This document shows, piece after piece, positions 35,896 through 42,178 of a stretch of DNA of 64,000 nt. The stretch comes from an uncultured Thalassolituus sp. (GTDB taxonomy: Bacteria; Pseudomonadota; Gammaproteobacteria; Pseudomonadales; Oceanobacteraceae), in contig NZ_CATMFB010000009.1 in the NCBI RefSeq assembly GCF_950066645.1, forward strand, positions 62,001-126,000, in the 5' to 3' direction. The notes under the pieces are model-generated. The model was not told where the DNA came from, searched no databases, and saw nothing but the letters and a program-made list of their open reading frames with translations. Made by a program: the position numbers and the translations under genes. The first letter of the stretch is position 1. The number at the start of each line of letters is the position of its first letter.

Positions 35896-36667
35896 TGCAT
35901 GCCCATGCAATTGCGAGTTTATCTTTGTGACTCTCGCATTGTGTTATATGTGAGCAGCCTACATCTCCAAACATATATGGGAGATTATCCTCTGAATCTA
36001 TTTGGAAAATGAGTTTCATGGGTGTTCCACATTCAGGACAATCGGGATATTCAACCCCCTGCACCCAATATGGCCAGCCAAGAAGCTTATCCTTCGGTAG
36101 GGGGTACTCCATGTCACAAAGCAAATCACTTTGCGCATCGGTCAACGTTACCCCTAAATTTTCAAGCTCTTCCCAATTGGGGTAATCTTCCTTTGATTCC
36201 CAGCCTATTATTTGCCTTTCCGGAAAGGCATCTTTGACGGGGCTTAAATCAGGTGACGCTATTACTTCACTTTTATAGTCAACAACTCTTACTAAAGTAC
36301 TCTTTGAAAAAGGAAAGAATGCTTCACAGTTAACCTCACATTCTTTATCCCAGTTTGTGCAGTAAAAAACTTGCAGCATTCCCTCTCCGAACAAATTTTT
36401 CTCCGTCGCAGGGAGCTCTTGAGAGTTTAACTGTAAGAATAGCTGCATAGGCTCATTGCAGTTGCTACAACAAGGCCACTTTTCATCTCTCGAAATCGCT
36501 GGAACACCAGAAAATTTTGAAGACGTAGGGTTAGAGGCTTTTTCTAATGTGTTCGGGAACCAAGCCACCCTTCTATGTGACTCTAATATCGGCTTGAGAC
36601 TCTCCCAGTTTTCTTTGGGTGAAGACTCAGATTCCTTTTTCTTGAATATATTGAAGATATTCATCAT
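35891..36667 (-). CDS. DUF1963 (YwqG-like) protein (cassette gene)
   Basis: A 258-residue soluble protein of the DUF1963/YwqG family: KFSGVPAISRDEKWPCCSNC near residue 55, the repeated strand LQLNSQELPATEKNLFGEGMLQVFYC (seen as QLFLQLNSQELP then GEGMLQVFYC), KLLGWPYWVQGVEYPDCPECG, and a C-terminal GDVGCSHITQCESH. Four CxxC pairs suggest metal binding. The family has no proven biochemical activity; members appear beside polymorphic toxin genes and in integrons, so an immunity role is possible. Starts at ATG 36667 or the next codon. Confidence 0.8.
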   Translation of the reverse strand: MMNIFNIFKKKESESSPKENWESLKPILESHRRVAWFPNTLEKASNPTSSKFSGVPAISRDEKWPCCSNCNEPMQLFLQLNSQELPATEKNLFGEGMLQVFYCTNWDKECEVNCEAFFPFSKSTLVRVVDYKSEVIASPDLSPVKDAFPERQIIGWESKEDYPNWEELENLGVTLTDAQSDLLCDMEYPLPKDKLLGWPYWVQGVEYPDCPECGTPMKLIFQIDSEDNLPYMFGDVGCSHITQCESHKDKLAIAWACS

Positions 36668-36688
36668 TCACCTGATCCATTTTTGACA

Positions 36689-36819
36689 GCTAACGTCGCC
36701 AACAGCGGCAGCCTTGGTGTGTGCCCATTTGTGCTTGAATGGCGTAGCCATGTGCAAATGGGCGCACACCAAGGCTGTCCAAGGGAGCGAAGCGACCGAA
36801 CTGCTTGGCATTGTTAGGC
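36689..36819 (-). repeat. Long attC site (131 bp) of the acetyltransferase cassette
   Basis: Cores GCTAACGTCGCC and GGCATTGTTAGGC bracket a very long, nearly perfect stem: CAGCCTTGGTGTGTGCCCAT pairs with ATGGGCGCACACCAAGGCTG, with a loop over 36735-36765. The length resembles the 120-130-bp attC repeats of Vibrio, unlike the 60-95-bp forms in the rest of this array. Confidence 0.92.
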
Positions 36820-37315
36820 TATAGATTGATCGAGTAGACCAAGAACTCTCGTCCATTACGCTCGAAACTTCCAACTTGCAAGAACCCATTAGACTCGTAA
36901 AGGTGATGCGCCGCAACCATGGATCGCTGAGTCCATAACACCATTTTAGAGCAACAGTCTGCTCTTGCCTCTGCAATCGCTTGAGCCACTAGGCGCTTAC
37001 CTAATCCTTGGCCACGAAACTTAGACCTTACACCAAGCAACTGCATCTCGACCTCTCCGTCTTTTGCGAGTCGACTTGCCTTTGAACCAGGCGGGCCCAA
37101 ATCGCTATGCTCGCAAGCTCAAAGCTCTCTCGATTGCGAATACCAAAGATGGCCCCCCTATCTCGTACCGCAGTTGCTTCAAATATTTCTTCTGCAAGTT
37201 CCGAATCTGTGAATCCTCCATCTACATAGACTTCTTTCAGAATCTCGGTAAGTTCAGAATCTACAATCTTAAGGTTTTCTGAGGTATCAAATTCAAAATT
37301 CACATCGGCTTCCAT
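36819..37315 (-). pseudogene. Frameshifted GNAT acetyltransferase (cassette gene)
   Basis: Two overlapping frames together encode one GNAT protein of about 165 residues. The first (from ATG 37315) gives MEADVNFEFDTSENLKIV to ESFELASIAIW; the second resumes GPPGSKASRLAKDGEVEMQL with the acetyl-CoA loop VRSKFRGQGLGKRLVAQAI (consensus R-x-x-G-x-G/A at RGQGLG) and a C-terminal LYESNGFLQVGSFER. One extra G in the run at 37093-37098 would join them as IWGPPG. The loss is either a real mutation or a homopolymer sequencing error. The 131-bp attC follows. Confidence 0.82.
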
Positions 37316-37329
37316 GCGGAGTGATAAGA

Positions 37330-37410
37330 GCCTAACGCCCGGCCTTGTGGCGCGCGCTTTTTGCGCGTCCTGCCACGCTTTTCAGTGGCTTCAACGGCCG
37401 CTTGTTATGC
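37330..37410 (-). repeat. attC site of the DUF4240 cassette
   Basis: GCCTAACGCCCGGCC at the left and GGCCGCTTGTTATGC at the right; internal stems GCGCGCGCTTTTTGCGCG and GCCACGCTTTTCAGTGGC. About 81 bp and almost the same sequence as the attC at 39973-40052. Confidence 0.93.
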
Positions 37411-37411
37411 A

Positions 37412-37858
37412 TTACTTCCAACCAGCTATGTTTGAGTAAGTTTCATAGCTTAGCGTCGTTACGTGATTATATTCCTTCCCGGTCTTTCGCTCGTATGCGG
37501 AAGAACCGACATACAATAAAGATTCAAATTCCATATCCTTCGGGAACGACTCTGGGTTACTTAATACTTCACTATATAAATCCTGGCCGTTAGCAACTAC
37601 AACACACCTCGAGTAAAGAAATGAGTCAGGTGAAAAATACTCGTTTTCATTGATATACGATTCTTCACCAATCTCCTTCGCATGAGCGCGATTATCCAAC
37701 GCATGAAGCTTTTGAGCTAGTATCTCTTCGAACTGAAAAATTTCATCTATCGACTTTTTTGAAAGTTCAATTACCGCCGGCTCAATAACGGCTTCATCAT
37801 TTCCCTCATGACTCCAATCAAAAAGTGCAATAATCATCCAAAATGCTGCTTCAGTCAT
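37412..37858 (-). CDS. DUF4240 domain protein (cassette gene)
   Basis: A 148-residue soluble protein. The opening FWMIIALFDWSHEGNDEAVI and the phrase LSKKSIDEIFQFEEILAQKLHALD (here SKKSIDEIFQFEEILAQKL) followed by Y-x-N-x-x-x-FSPDSFLYSRCVVVANG match the DUF4240 family, which is spread among bacteria and common in mobile DNA but has no known function. The protein is acidic overall. It lies between two attC sites of different types. Confidence 0.78.
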   Translation of the reverse strand: MTEAAFWMIIALFDWSHEGNDEAVIEPAVIELSKKSIDEIFQFEEILAQKLHALDNRAHAKEIGEESYINENEYFSPDSFLYSRCVVVANGQDLYSEVLSNPESFPKDMEFESLLYVGSSAYERKTGKEYNHVTTLSYETYSNIAGWK

Positions 37859-37871
37859 GAATTCTCCCTAT

Positions 37872-37965
37872 GCACAACGCCCCACCAGAAGGCGAGCGAA
37901 GTGAGTCCTAGTGAAGGCCACGCTTTTTCTTGTGGCCGTAACGAATTTCAGCGGTTTGTTATGTG
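37872..37965 (-). repeat. attC site of the Imm35-like cassette
   Basis: Left core GCACAACGCCCCACC, right core GCGGTTTGTTATGTG; middle GGCGAGCGAAGTGAGTCCTAGTGAAGGCCACGCTTTTTCTTGTGGCC in short pieces GAGCGAAGTGAGTC and GGCCACGCTTTTTCTTGTGG. About 94 bp, a near copy of the attC at 35299-35387. Confidence 0.9.
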
Positions 37966-37970
37966 TTGGA

Positions 37971-38255
37971 CTACAACGCTGCTTCGTATTCATTTATATA
38001 GTGCTCTATATCATGTGCTGTGCCAGTTACGGTAATTGCACCAGTTTCTCGATTTACTATGTATGGAGCGTTTCCGCAAACCATGTGTCGAAAATCACTA
38101 GATTCTAAATAGGCCTTACTCTGGTAGAAAAACACCCAGCCCCAAGACTTTTCAATGGTCTCATCTTCAAGCACAACGCATTCTATCGGGTCATGCGGAT
38201 CTTGAATACGAGAAATTTCGGACTCTACGAGTTTCTGTGCGTCTTCTCTATTCAT
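37971..38255 (-). CDS. YrhB/Imm35-like small protein (cassette gene)
   Basis: A 94-residue protein matching the YrhB/Immunity-35 family: N-terminal helix DAQKLVESEISRI, then KSWGWVFFYQSKAYLES, then GNAPYIVNRETGAITVTGTA and the final helix DIEHYINEYEAAL. Family members are predicted to neutralise toxins of polymorphic toxin systems; E. coli YrhB has also been described as chaperone-like. No toxin gene is adjacent, so here it would be an orphan immunity gene. It begins at ATG 38255, just after the odd TGATCCTACC motif. Confidence 0.8.
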   Translation of the reverse strand: MNREDAQKLVESEISRIQDPHDPIECVVLEDETIEKSWGWVFFYQSKAYLESSDFRHMVCGNAPYIVNRETGAITVTGTAHDIEHYINEYEAAL

Positions 38256-38270
38256 ACTGGGACCCTGATC

Positions 38271-38337
38271 CTACCCAAGCAAAGGCGCGCGTAAGCGCGT
38301 CCAGCCCAAAGGGCGATTTTTCCTTGGCTTGTTAGCA
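38271..38337 (-). repeat. attC site with altered core (38332-38739 cassette)
   Basis: The right end CTTGGCTTGTTAGC is normal, but the left core reads CCTACCCAAGC instead of the expected TAAC-CCAAG, so the crossover triplet GTT of the opposite strand is changed to GTA. Inner stem GGCGCGCGTAAGCGCGTCC and GCCCAAAGGGC are intact. Confidence 0.7.
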
Positions 38338-38739
38338 CCGATTTAACTCGTGAAGAACTTCTAATGCCAAGAATCCCCAGGTCGAGCCCGTACCGGGCTT
38401 ATGTTCATTAATTTCTACTTTAGAAGTAACATCGTCCCAAAGATAGAGCTCGATTACCTTACTGCGATTTTCATCTAAATCCATTTCAAATTCGTAGAAT
38501 CTCGCATCTGGAGTAAGAATAATTCCTTCGTCTGTACTCACGCCAGGGAAATCCTGTTCGTACTGTAATAATATGCTTTTCGCTGTATCTACACCTTTCT
38601 CCTCCAAGGCAATGGTAAGCCCTTTCGGAATGCCATTCTTTCGCCAGTAAGACGCCTCTTGATAAATCCGATGCTTTTCCAAGGCATTCTGCTCTTGAAC
38701 ATTCAGCTGGCGCTTCTTCTTAAGATATTCGATGTCCAT
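38332..38739 (-). CDS. Unknown soluble protein (cassette gene)
   Basis: A 135-residue protein: a charged N-terminal helix pair (MDIEYLKKKRQLNVQEQNAL, HRIYQEASYWRKNGIPKGLT), then a beta-rich half with RFYEFEMDLDENRSKVIELY and LWDDVTSKVEINEHKPGTGS, and a terminal helix LALEVLHELNRC. I do not recognise a family. Its stop codon lies in the right core of its attC. The start ATG at 38739 sits ten bases after the next attC core. Confidence 0.6.
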   Translation of the reverse strand: MDIEYLKKKRQLNVQEQNALEKHRIYQEASYWRKNGIPKGLTIALEEKGVDTAKSILLQYEQDFPGVSTDEGIILTPDARFYEFEMDLDENRSKVIELYLWDDVTSKVEINEHKPGTGSTWGFLALEVLHELNRC

Positions 38740-38749
38740 GTTATGTAGT

Positions 38750-38808
38750 GCTAACGGTTCAAGAAGAGGCGCCGATTTTCGGCGTCCCTCTTGCTTGATT
38801 TGTTACAC
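38750..38808 (-). repeat. attC site of the 38811-39227 cassette
   Basis: GCTAACGGTTCAAGAAGAGG at the left, CCTCTTGCTTGATTTGTTACAC at the right; stem GGCGCCGATTTTCGGCGTCC in the middle. 59 bp. Confidence 0.88.
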
Positions 38809-38810
38809 GA

Positions 38811-39227
38811 TTATTTTGCAGTATGGTCATAAAATAGGACCTCTAAACCTGGCTGCATAGTACGTATTTTAGGTTGATATAAATAGCAGCTGATTCTAGC
38901 ATAATTGTCTAGGTCGCTGCCTACCATACAAGTTTGCTCAAAGTTGATTTCACTTTCTTTGAATCTAATACGAAGCACCTTTGCGTCACCATTCAGTGCG
39001 GATTCAATTGCCGCAATACCTTTGGTGCATCTGCCATTTATTTCACGAACCACCACTAGCTTGCCTTTATTATCTGCGATCTCAACTTTGCCGTGGTAGG
39101 TTGCGTTTGAATCTAGTACTTTACCAACAAGTATATACTTGCCCTGTACCATCATGTGCAAGAAGTTATCTTCTGCTGAACAGAAAAATGGAAATAGTAT
39201 TAGCAATATTGCAATCGTTCTTTTCAT
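38811..39227 (-). CDS. Exported small protein of unknown function (cassette gene)
   Basis: A 138-residue protein with a clear signal peptide (MKRTIAILLILFPFFCSA, cleavage before EDN). The mature part, about 120 residues in the periplasm, is beta-rich: YILVGKVLDSNATYHGKVEI, GKLVVVREINGRCTKGIAAI, LRIRFKESEINFEQTC and a final GLEVLFYDHTAK. Three cysteines could form one disulfide. No family is recognised. ATG 39227 is chosen over one seven codons upstream because it gives a proper signal sequence. Confidence 0.65.
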   Translation of the reverse strand: MKRTIAILLILFPFFCSAEDNFLHMMVQGKYILVGKVLDSNATYHGKVEIADNKGKLVVVREINGRCTKGIAAIESALNGDAKVLRIRFKESEINFEQTCMVGSDLDNYARISCYLYQPKIRTMQPGLEVLFYDHTAK

Positions 39228-39230
39228 GAC

Positions 39231-39311
39231 GTGTAACGCCCGCAGCAAAGGCGAGCAACTTGTTGCGAGTCCAGCACACGAAGTGTGCGATTTTGCCTGC
39301 GCTTGTTAAGT
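39231..39311 (-). repeat. attC site of the 39306-39608 cassette
   Basis: GTGTAACGCCCGCAGCAAAGGC at the left and GCCTGCGCTTGTTAAG at the right; inner stem CAGCACACGAAGTGTGCG. About 81 bp with good pairing of both outer arms. Confidence 0.9.
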
Positions 39312-39608
39312 GTTTGACTGACGTACATAGTAAGTTAACCAGTATATTGGAGCGGCCACGATGTTAAAAAATAACATAGCAAATCCGATAGCAACACGAG
39401 CTTTTTTAGGACCTGACTGGAAAAAATTCCCCAGCATCCAGAACCAAAGCACTGTAGCTGATATGAACCCTACATCGATTAAGTAATCTATCGTCACTGG
39501 AATTTTTTGCCCGACTAACAAGGCATCCCAGTAAGAACTGAATGAGAGCCCAAATAACGTCACGGTGAATGCAAAAAGCAATCCACTGATAATCTTACGT
39601 ATATTCAT
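39306..39608 (-). CDS. Small membrane protein (cassette gene)
   Basis: A 100-residue protein with about four membrane segments (MNIRKIISGLLFAFTVTLFG onwards, then around 38-60, 70-90). The loop FFQSGPKKARVAIGFAMLFF separates segments 2 and 3 and is basic, so it faces the cytoplasm. No enzyme or transport motif. First of three adjacent cassettes that encode only small membrane proteins. Confidence 0.6.
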   Translation of the reverse strand: MNIRKIISGLLFAFTVTLFGLSFSSYWDALLVGQKIPVTIDYLIDVGFISATVLWFWMLGNFFQSGPKKARVAIGFAMLFFNIVAAPIYWLTYYVRQSNT

Positions 39609-39615
39609 AGATACA

Positions 39616-39676
39616 TTTAACGCCAAGCTAAGCGGCGCAGCTTTGCTGCGTCCTTGCTTGAGCGCCTTATTATGTT
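39616..39676 (-). repeat. attC site of the 39678-39956 cassette (degenerate right core)
   Basis: TTTAACGCCAAGCTAAGC at the left; the right arm GCTTGAGCGCCTTATTATG has TTATTATG in place of TTGTTATG. Stem GGCGCAGCTTTGCTGCGTCC is intact. About 61 bp. Confidence 0.82.
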
Positions 39677-39677
39677 T

Positions 39678-39956
39678 TTATTGCTTATTCTCTGTACCAA
39701 ACCCAAATAGATAACCTGCAATCGCACCAAGGATACCTATCGCAGCAGACTCAGAGCTTGGGTTCAGAACCGCCAATATACTTGCAAATGTAGCAACTAT
39801 AACGATACCGGTTATTCGCACATTAAAAGTGCCAAAGCCTTCTTTCATGTGAGAGAACACCTTTACGATTGCGAATACCCCAAAACCAAGAACAGCCAGG
39901 ATCGCTATACCTCTATTAATATCCATTTGAAATAGCACTTTTATAAAATCTTCCAC
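39678..39956 (-). CDS. Small membrane protein (cassette gene)
   Basis: A 92-residue protein with three likely membrane segments (GIAILAVLGFGVFAIVKVFS, RITGIVIVATFASILAVL and AIGILGAIAGYLFGFG). The last segment, glycine-rich and ending FGTENKQ, is reminiscent of small proteins of unknown function found in phage and integron cassettes. No signal-peptide cleavage site. Nothing in the sequence points to a ligand. Confidence 0.6.
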   Translation of the reverse strand: MEDFIKVLFQMDINRGIAILAVLGFGVFAIVKVFSHMKEGFGTFNVRITGIVIVATFASILAVLNPSSESAAIGILGAIAGYLFGFGTENKQ

Positions 39957-39972
39957 GGTTTATCCCTAAAAA

Positions 39973-40052
39973 CATAACGCCCGGCCTTTGGGCGCGCGCT
40001 TTTTACGCGTCCCGCCACGCTTTTCAGTGGCCTCAACGGCCGCTTGTTACTG
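39973..40052 (-). repeat. attC site of the 40060-40353 cassette
   Basis: CATAACGCCCGGCC at the left and GGCCGCTTGTTACTG at the right with inner stems GCGCGCGCTTTTTACGCG and GCCACGCTTTTCAGTGGC. A near duplicate of the attC at 37330-37410, differing at few positions. Confidence 0.93.
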
Positions 40053-40059
40053 ATGCCAA

Positions 40060-40353
40060 TCATAGACAGTCTCCCAAACTACACGCAGAAATCAAGCTTG
40101 TCCAAAAGATGGCAAATATTAAGTAAGCTGCGAAAGCCAACCACGCCAGCAACTTCTTTGTAGGTGACTGAATAACAACATTGCTAAAAAAGTACGCCCC
40201 TACAATTGCCGAAATAATTACCCATAGAAACTGAGATGAAAAAATAGCATTCGCAAACTTAAACCAATACGAAGAATAAACGGCTACAACCGAGATCACG
40301 ATCGGCATGAGTAAAGCTGGCAACAACGATTTCAGAGTTTGACCTGTATTCAT
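40060..40353 (-). CDS. Small membrane protein (cassette gene)
   Basis: A 97-residue protein with three membrane segments (LLPALLMPIVISVVAVYSSY, FLWVIISAIVGAYFFSNVV and LLAWLAFAAYLIFAIFWTS). Two cysteines near the C-terminus (ACSLGDCL) lie outside the last segment. Third of the consecutive membrane-protein cassettes. No recognised family. Confidence 0.6.
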   Translation of the reverse strand: MNTGQTLKSLLPALLMPIVISVVAVYSSYWFKFANAIFSSQFLWVIISAIVGAYFFSNVVIQSPTKKLLAWLAFAAYLIFAIFWTSLISACSLGDCL

Positions 40354-40360
40354 AAGCAGT

Positions 40361-40407
40361 AGTAACGCCCAAAGCAGCGGTTTATCCGCTGCCTTTGCTT
40401 GTTACAT
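40361..40407 (-). repeat. Short attC site of the DUF1444-like cassette
   Basis: AGTAACGCCCAAAGCAGCGG at the left, CCGCTGCCTTTGCTTGTTACAT at the right: a 47-bp palindrome with a 5-base loop TTTAT, near the minimum for a functional attC. The cassette gene stop codon overlaps the right core. Confidence 0.88.
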
Positions 40408-41262
40408 GTTGAACTCTATCCATTTATCACCTTTTCGAACAAAGCCTACTTCAGAGACTATATGAGACCACTGATTTTCAGGGTTATACACAATACTTCT
40501 AACTTTTTTTAGGCCTTCGACATCGTTAGAGCCTGTAACAAGCACCACATCTCTGGATGGTACATAAACAACTATATCTCCATTAACAGGGAAATTATCC
40601 TTTGTCCAAAGGTCGTCATAAAGTAAAAAAGATGCTTCATAAGTACCATCAGCCACAATCATCGAGATAGTTGACGGGTCACCTTCGATCTGTACTGATG
40701 GTATAGCCTTCTTCAAGTTGGCCATAGAGAGACTTTTTAATTCTTCTTCCTTTACACCTAGCTTGGCTATGTCTTCCTTCGGCATATACTTGATAGAAGA
40801 CGGTGTATCAATAGCGTAAAGAATATATAGCACCTCATTTAGTTTTTCGTAATAGAAGGGAAATTCTCCATCACTCTCATTTCTTTTCATCAGTGCAGTT
40901 ATCTGCGCAATGTACTCGATATCTTTAATAACGGGAAAGATATGACTCTTTTCCATCTTAACTTTAACGTCGGAGTTACTTTGCATTAGTGCTTTGCTAT
41001 AGCTTTCGATTACAACGTCTAGCTCATATGGGCTTGAACGATAATTTTTGTAGGCGTTATCAAGGTATGTTGTAGATTCTTCTCCATCACTGTATGTCAC
41101 CTCGACTTCTAGATGTCCTTTAATTTCAGCTTTAACTCCCTCTATTTTCGAAGAAATCGCGTTCACATACCTTTGAGCAAACTCTTTTTCACTTATAATT
41201 TCATCAGCAAAACTATTACCGACAAAAAAACATATGAAAGAAAGTATAACTATTCTTTTCAT
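40402..41262 (-). CDS. Exported protein resembling DUF1444 (cassette gene)
   Basis: A 286-residue protein, the largest in the array, with a signal peptide (MKRIVILSFICFFVGNSFA, cleavage before DEI). The C-terminal half resembles DUF1444/YtpQ proteins: ISMIVADGTYEASFLLYDDLW, GDIVVYVPSRDVVLVTGSND and VEGLKKVRSIVYNPENQWSH. The N-terminal half is helical and charged. DUF1444 proteins are normally cytoplasmic and uncharacterised; an exported version is unusual. Low-GC codon use (AAA, ATA, TCA) contrasts with core genes. Confidence 0.68.
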   Translation of the reverse strand: MKRIVILSFICFFVGNSFADEIISEKEFAQRYVNAISSKIEGVKAEIKGHLEVEVTYSDGEESTTYLDNAYKNYRSSPYELDVVIESYSKALMQSNSDVKVKMEKSHIFPVIKDIEYIAQITALMKRNESDGEFPFYYEKLNEVLYILYAIDTPSSIKYMPKEDIAKLGVKEEELKSLSMANLKKAIPSVQIEGDPSTISMIVADGTYEASFLLYDDLWTKDNFPVNGDIVVYVPSRDVVLVTGSNDVEGLKKVRSIVYNPENQWSHIVSEVGFVRKGDKWIEFNM

Positions 41263-41293
41263 TATTCATCCAATTCCTGGTTATCTAAATACA

Positions 41294-41396
41294 TGTAACG
41301 CCGCGCACAGCGGCTGGCGAAACTGGCGGTTTTTGTGCTGCGCAGCTGCACAAAAAGTGAAAGGTTTGACAGTCCGTTGCTGCGCCTTGTTATGCG
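41294..41396 (-). repeat. attC site of the 41399-41758 cassette
   Basis: TGTAACGCCGCGCACAGCGG at the left and CCGTTGCTGCGCCTTGTTATGCG at the right; central stem TTTTTGTGCTGCGCAGCTGCACAAAAA. About 103 bp, one of the longer ones. Confidence 0.9.
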
Positions 41397-41398
41397 CA

Positions 41399-41758
41399 TT
41401 ATGGGCCTTCAACTATTAGAGCTAATCTGTTCTGACTGCGCAGAACTTTTTTACAAAGATAAATTAGCTGAATGATGTAGCTATTTAGAACTTCATCATT
41501 TAATAGTTCATTTAGAAAATTAAACTCTTCAATTACCCATTGAATCTCAGATTGATTGTATTCCCATCTTAGACTTACATTTTCCGGCATGTGGGCAGAA
41601 AACTGTAGCCTATATGCTTTAGCAACTCCAAATATACACTCCGCAATACTTTCTGGCACATACACGCCATCATCCTCAGACTCAGGATATTGAGAGCTGC
41701 TCGCCCCTGCAGGTAAAACAGCAAAAGTATATTCAGGTTCTTCTAGCATTTTTTCCAT
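41399..41758 (-). CDS. Unknown acidic protein (cassette gene)
   Basis: A 119-residue acidic soluble protein: YTFAVLPAGASSSQYPESED, then a helical half with IAECIFGVAKAYRLQFSAHM, IQWVIEEFNFLNELLNDEVL and LIYLCKKVLRSQNRL. No membrane segment, signal peptide or catalytic motif is seen, and no family is recognised. ATG 41758 lies 26 bases after the neighbouring attC with no strong ribosome-binding site. Confidence 0.58.
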   Translation of the reverse strand: MEKMLEEPEYTFAVLPAGASSSQYPESEDDGVYVPESIAECIFGVAKAYRLQFSAHMPENVSLRWEYNQSEIQWVIEEFNFLNELLNDEVLNSYIIQLIYLCKKVLRSQNRLALIVEGP

Positions 41759-41783
41759 TTAATTGAACTACACCAGCTATGGC

Positions 41784-41843
41784 GCATAACGCCCGCATCA
41801 GTGGGCGGAACGTAGGCTGCTCCACTGCATGCGATTGTTATGC
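41784..41843 (-). repeat. attC site of the 41858-42178 cassette (first in reading direction)
   Basis: GCGCATAACGCCCGCATCAGTGG at the left and CCACTGCATGCGATTGTTATGC at the right; 60-bp imperfect palindrome with good outer-arm pairing. Confidence 0.9.
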
Positions 41844-41857
41844 ATTTGGACCTACTT

Positions 41858-42178
41858 TTATCGCATATTCTTGTACTTGACGACAAATTCTTTGGCCTGT
41901 TCAAGTGTATCTGGATATGGAACAGTATCCTTATCTTTCGGGCCTACACGTATCTTTTGAAATCTAAACCCGTGATCAAACAAAAACCTCACCTTTTGCC
42001 ACTGTTTTAGATCGCCCTTCTTCGGCGCTTTAAAGTGACGCCCCAGATTATGAGCTACCCCTCCGCAATGAGGACACTTCATTTCAAGCGGAACTCCATC
42101 GGTTAGAACAAATTCCCGTTTAAATGATTTGCGGCAATCGAAGCACGCAAAAGCCATATTGTAAGGTGTTCTATCCAT
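41858..42178 (-). CDS. Unknown protein with a two-CxxC zinc-ribbon-like head (first cassette gene)
   Basis: A 106-residue basic protein. FACFDCRKSFKREF and MKCPHCGGVAHNLGRHFKAP place two CxxC pairs 20 residues apart, as in a zinc ribbon. The C-terminal half (KQWQKVRFLFDHGFRFQKI, LEQAKEFVVKYKNMR) is helical and basic, which would suit nucleic-acid binding; this is inference. It is the cassette nearest the presumed attachment end of the array, hence likely the most recently captured if the array was once active. Confidence 0.65.
   Translation of the reverse strand: MDRTPYNMAFACFDCRKSFKREFVLTDGVPLEMKCPHCGGVAHNLGRHFKAPKKGDLKQWQKVRFLFDHGFRFQKIRVGPKDKDTVPYPDTLEQAKEFVVKYKNMR

Noticed and set aside
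34047-41843. Regularly spaced repeats as a CRISPR array
   Set aside because: Repeats are 47-131 bp, imperfect palindromes of varying sequence, and the spacers are 280-860 bp with open reading frames. This is the attC/cassette pattern, not CRISPR.
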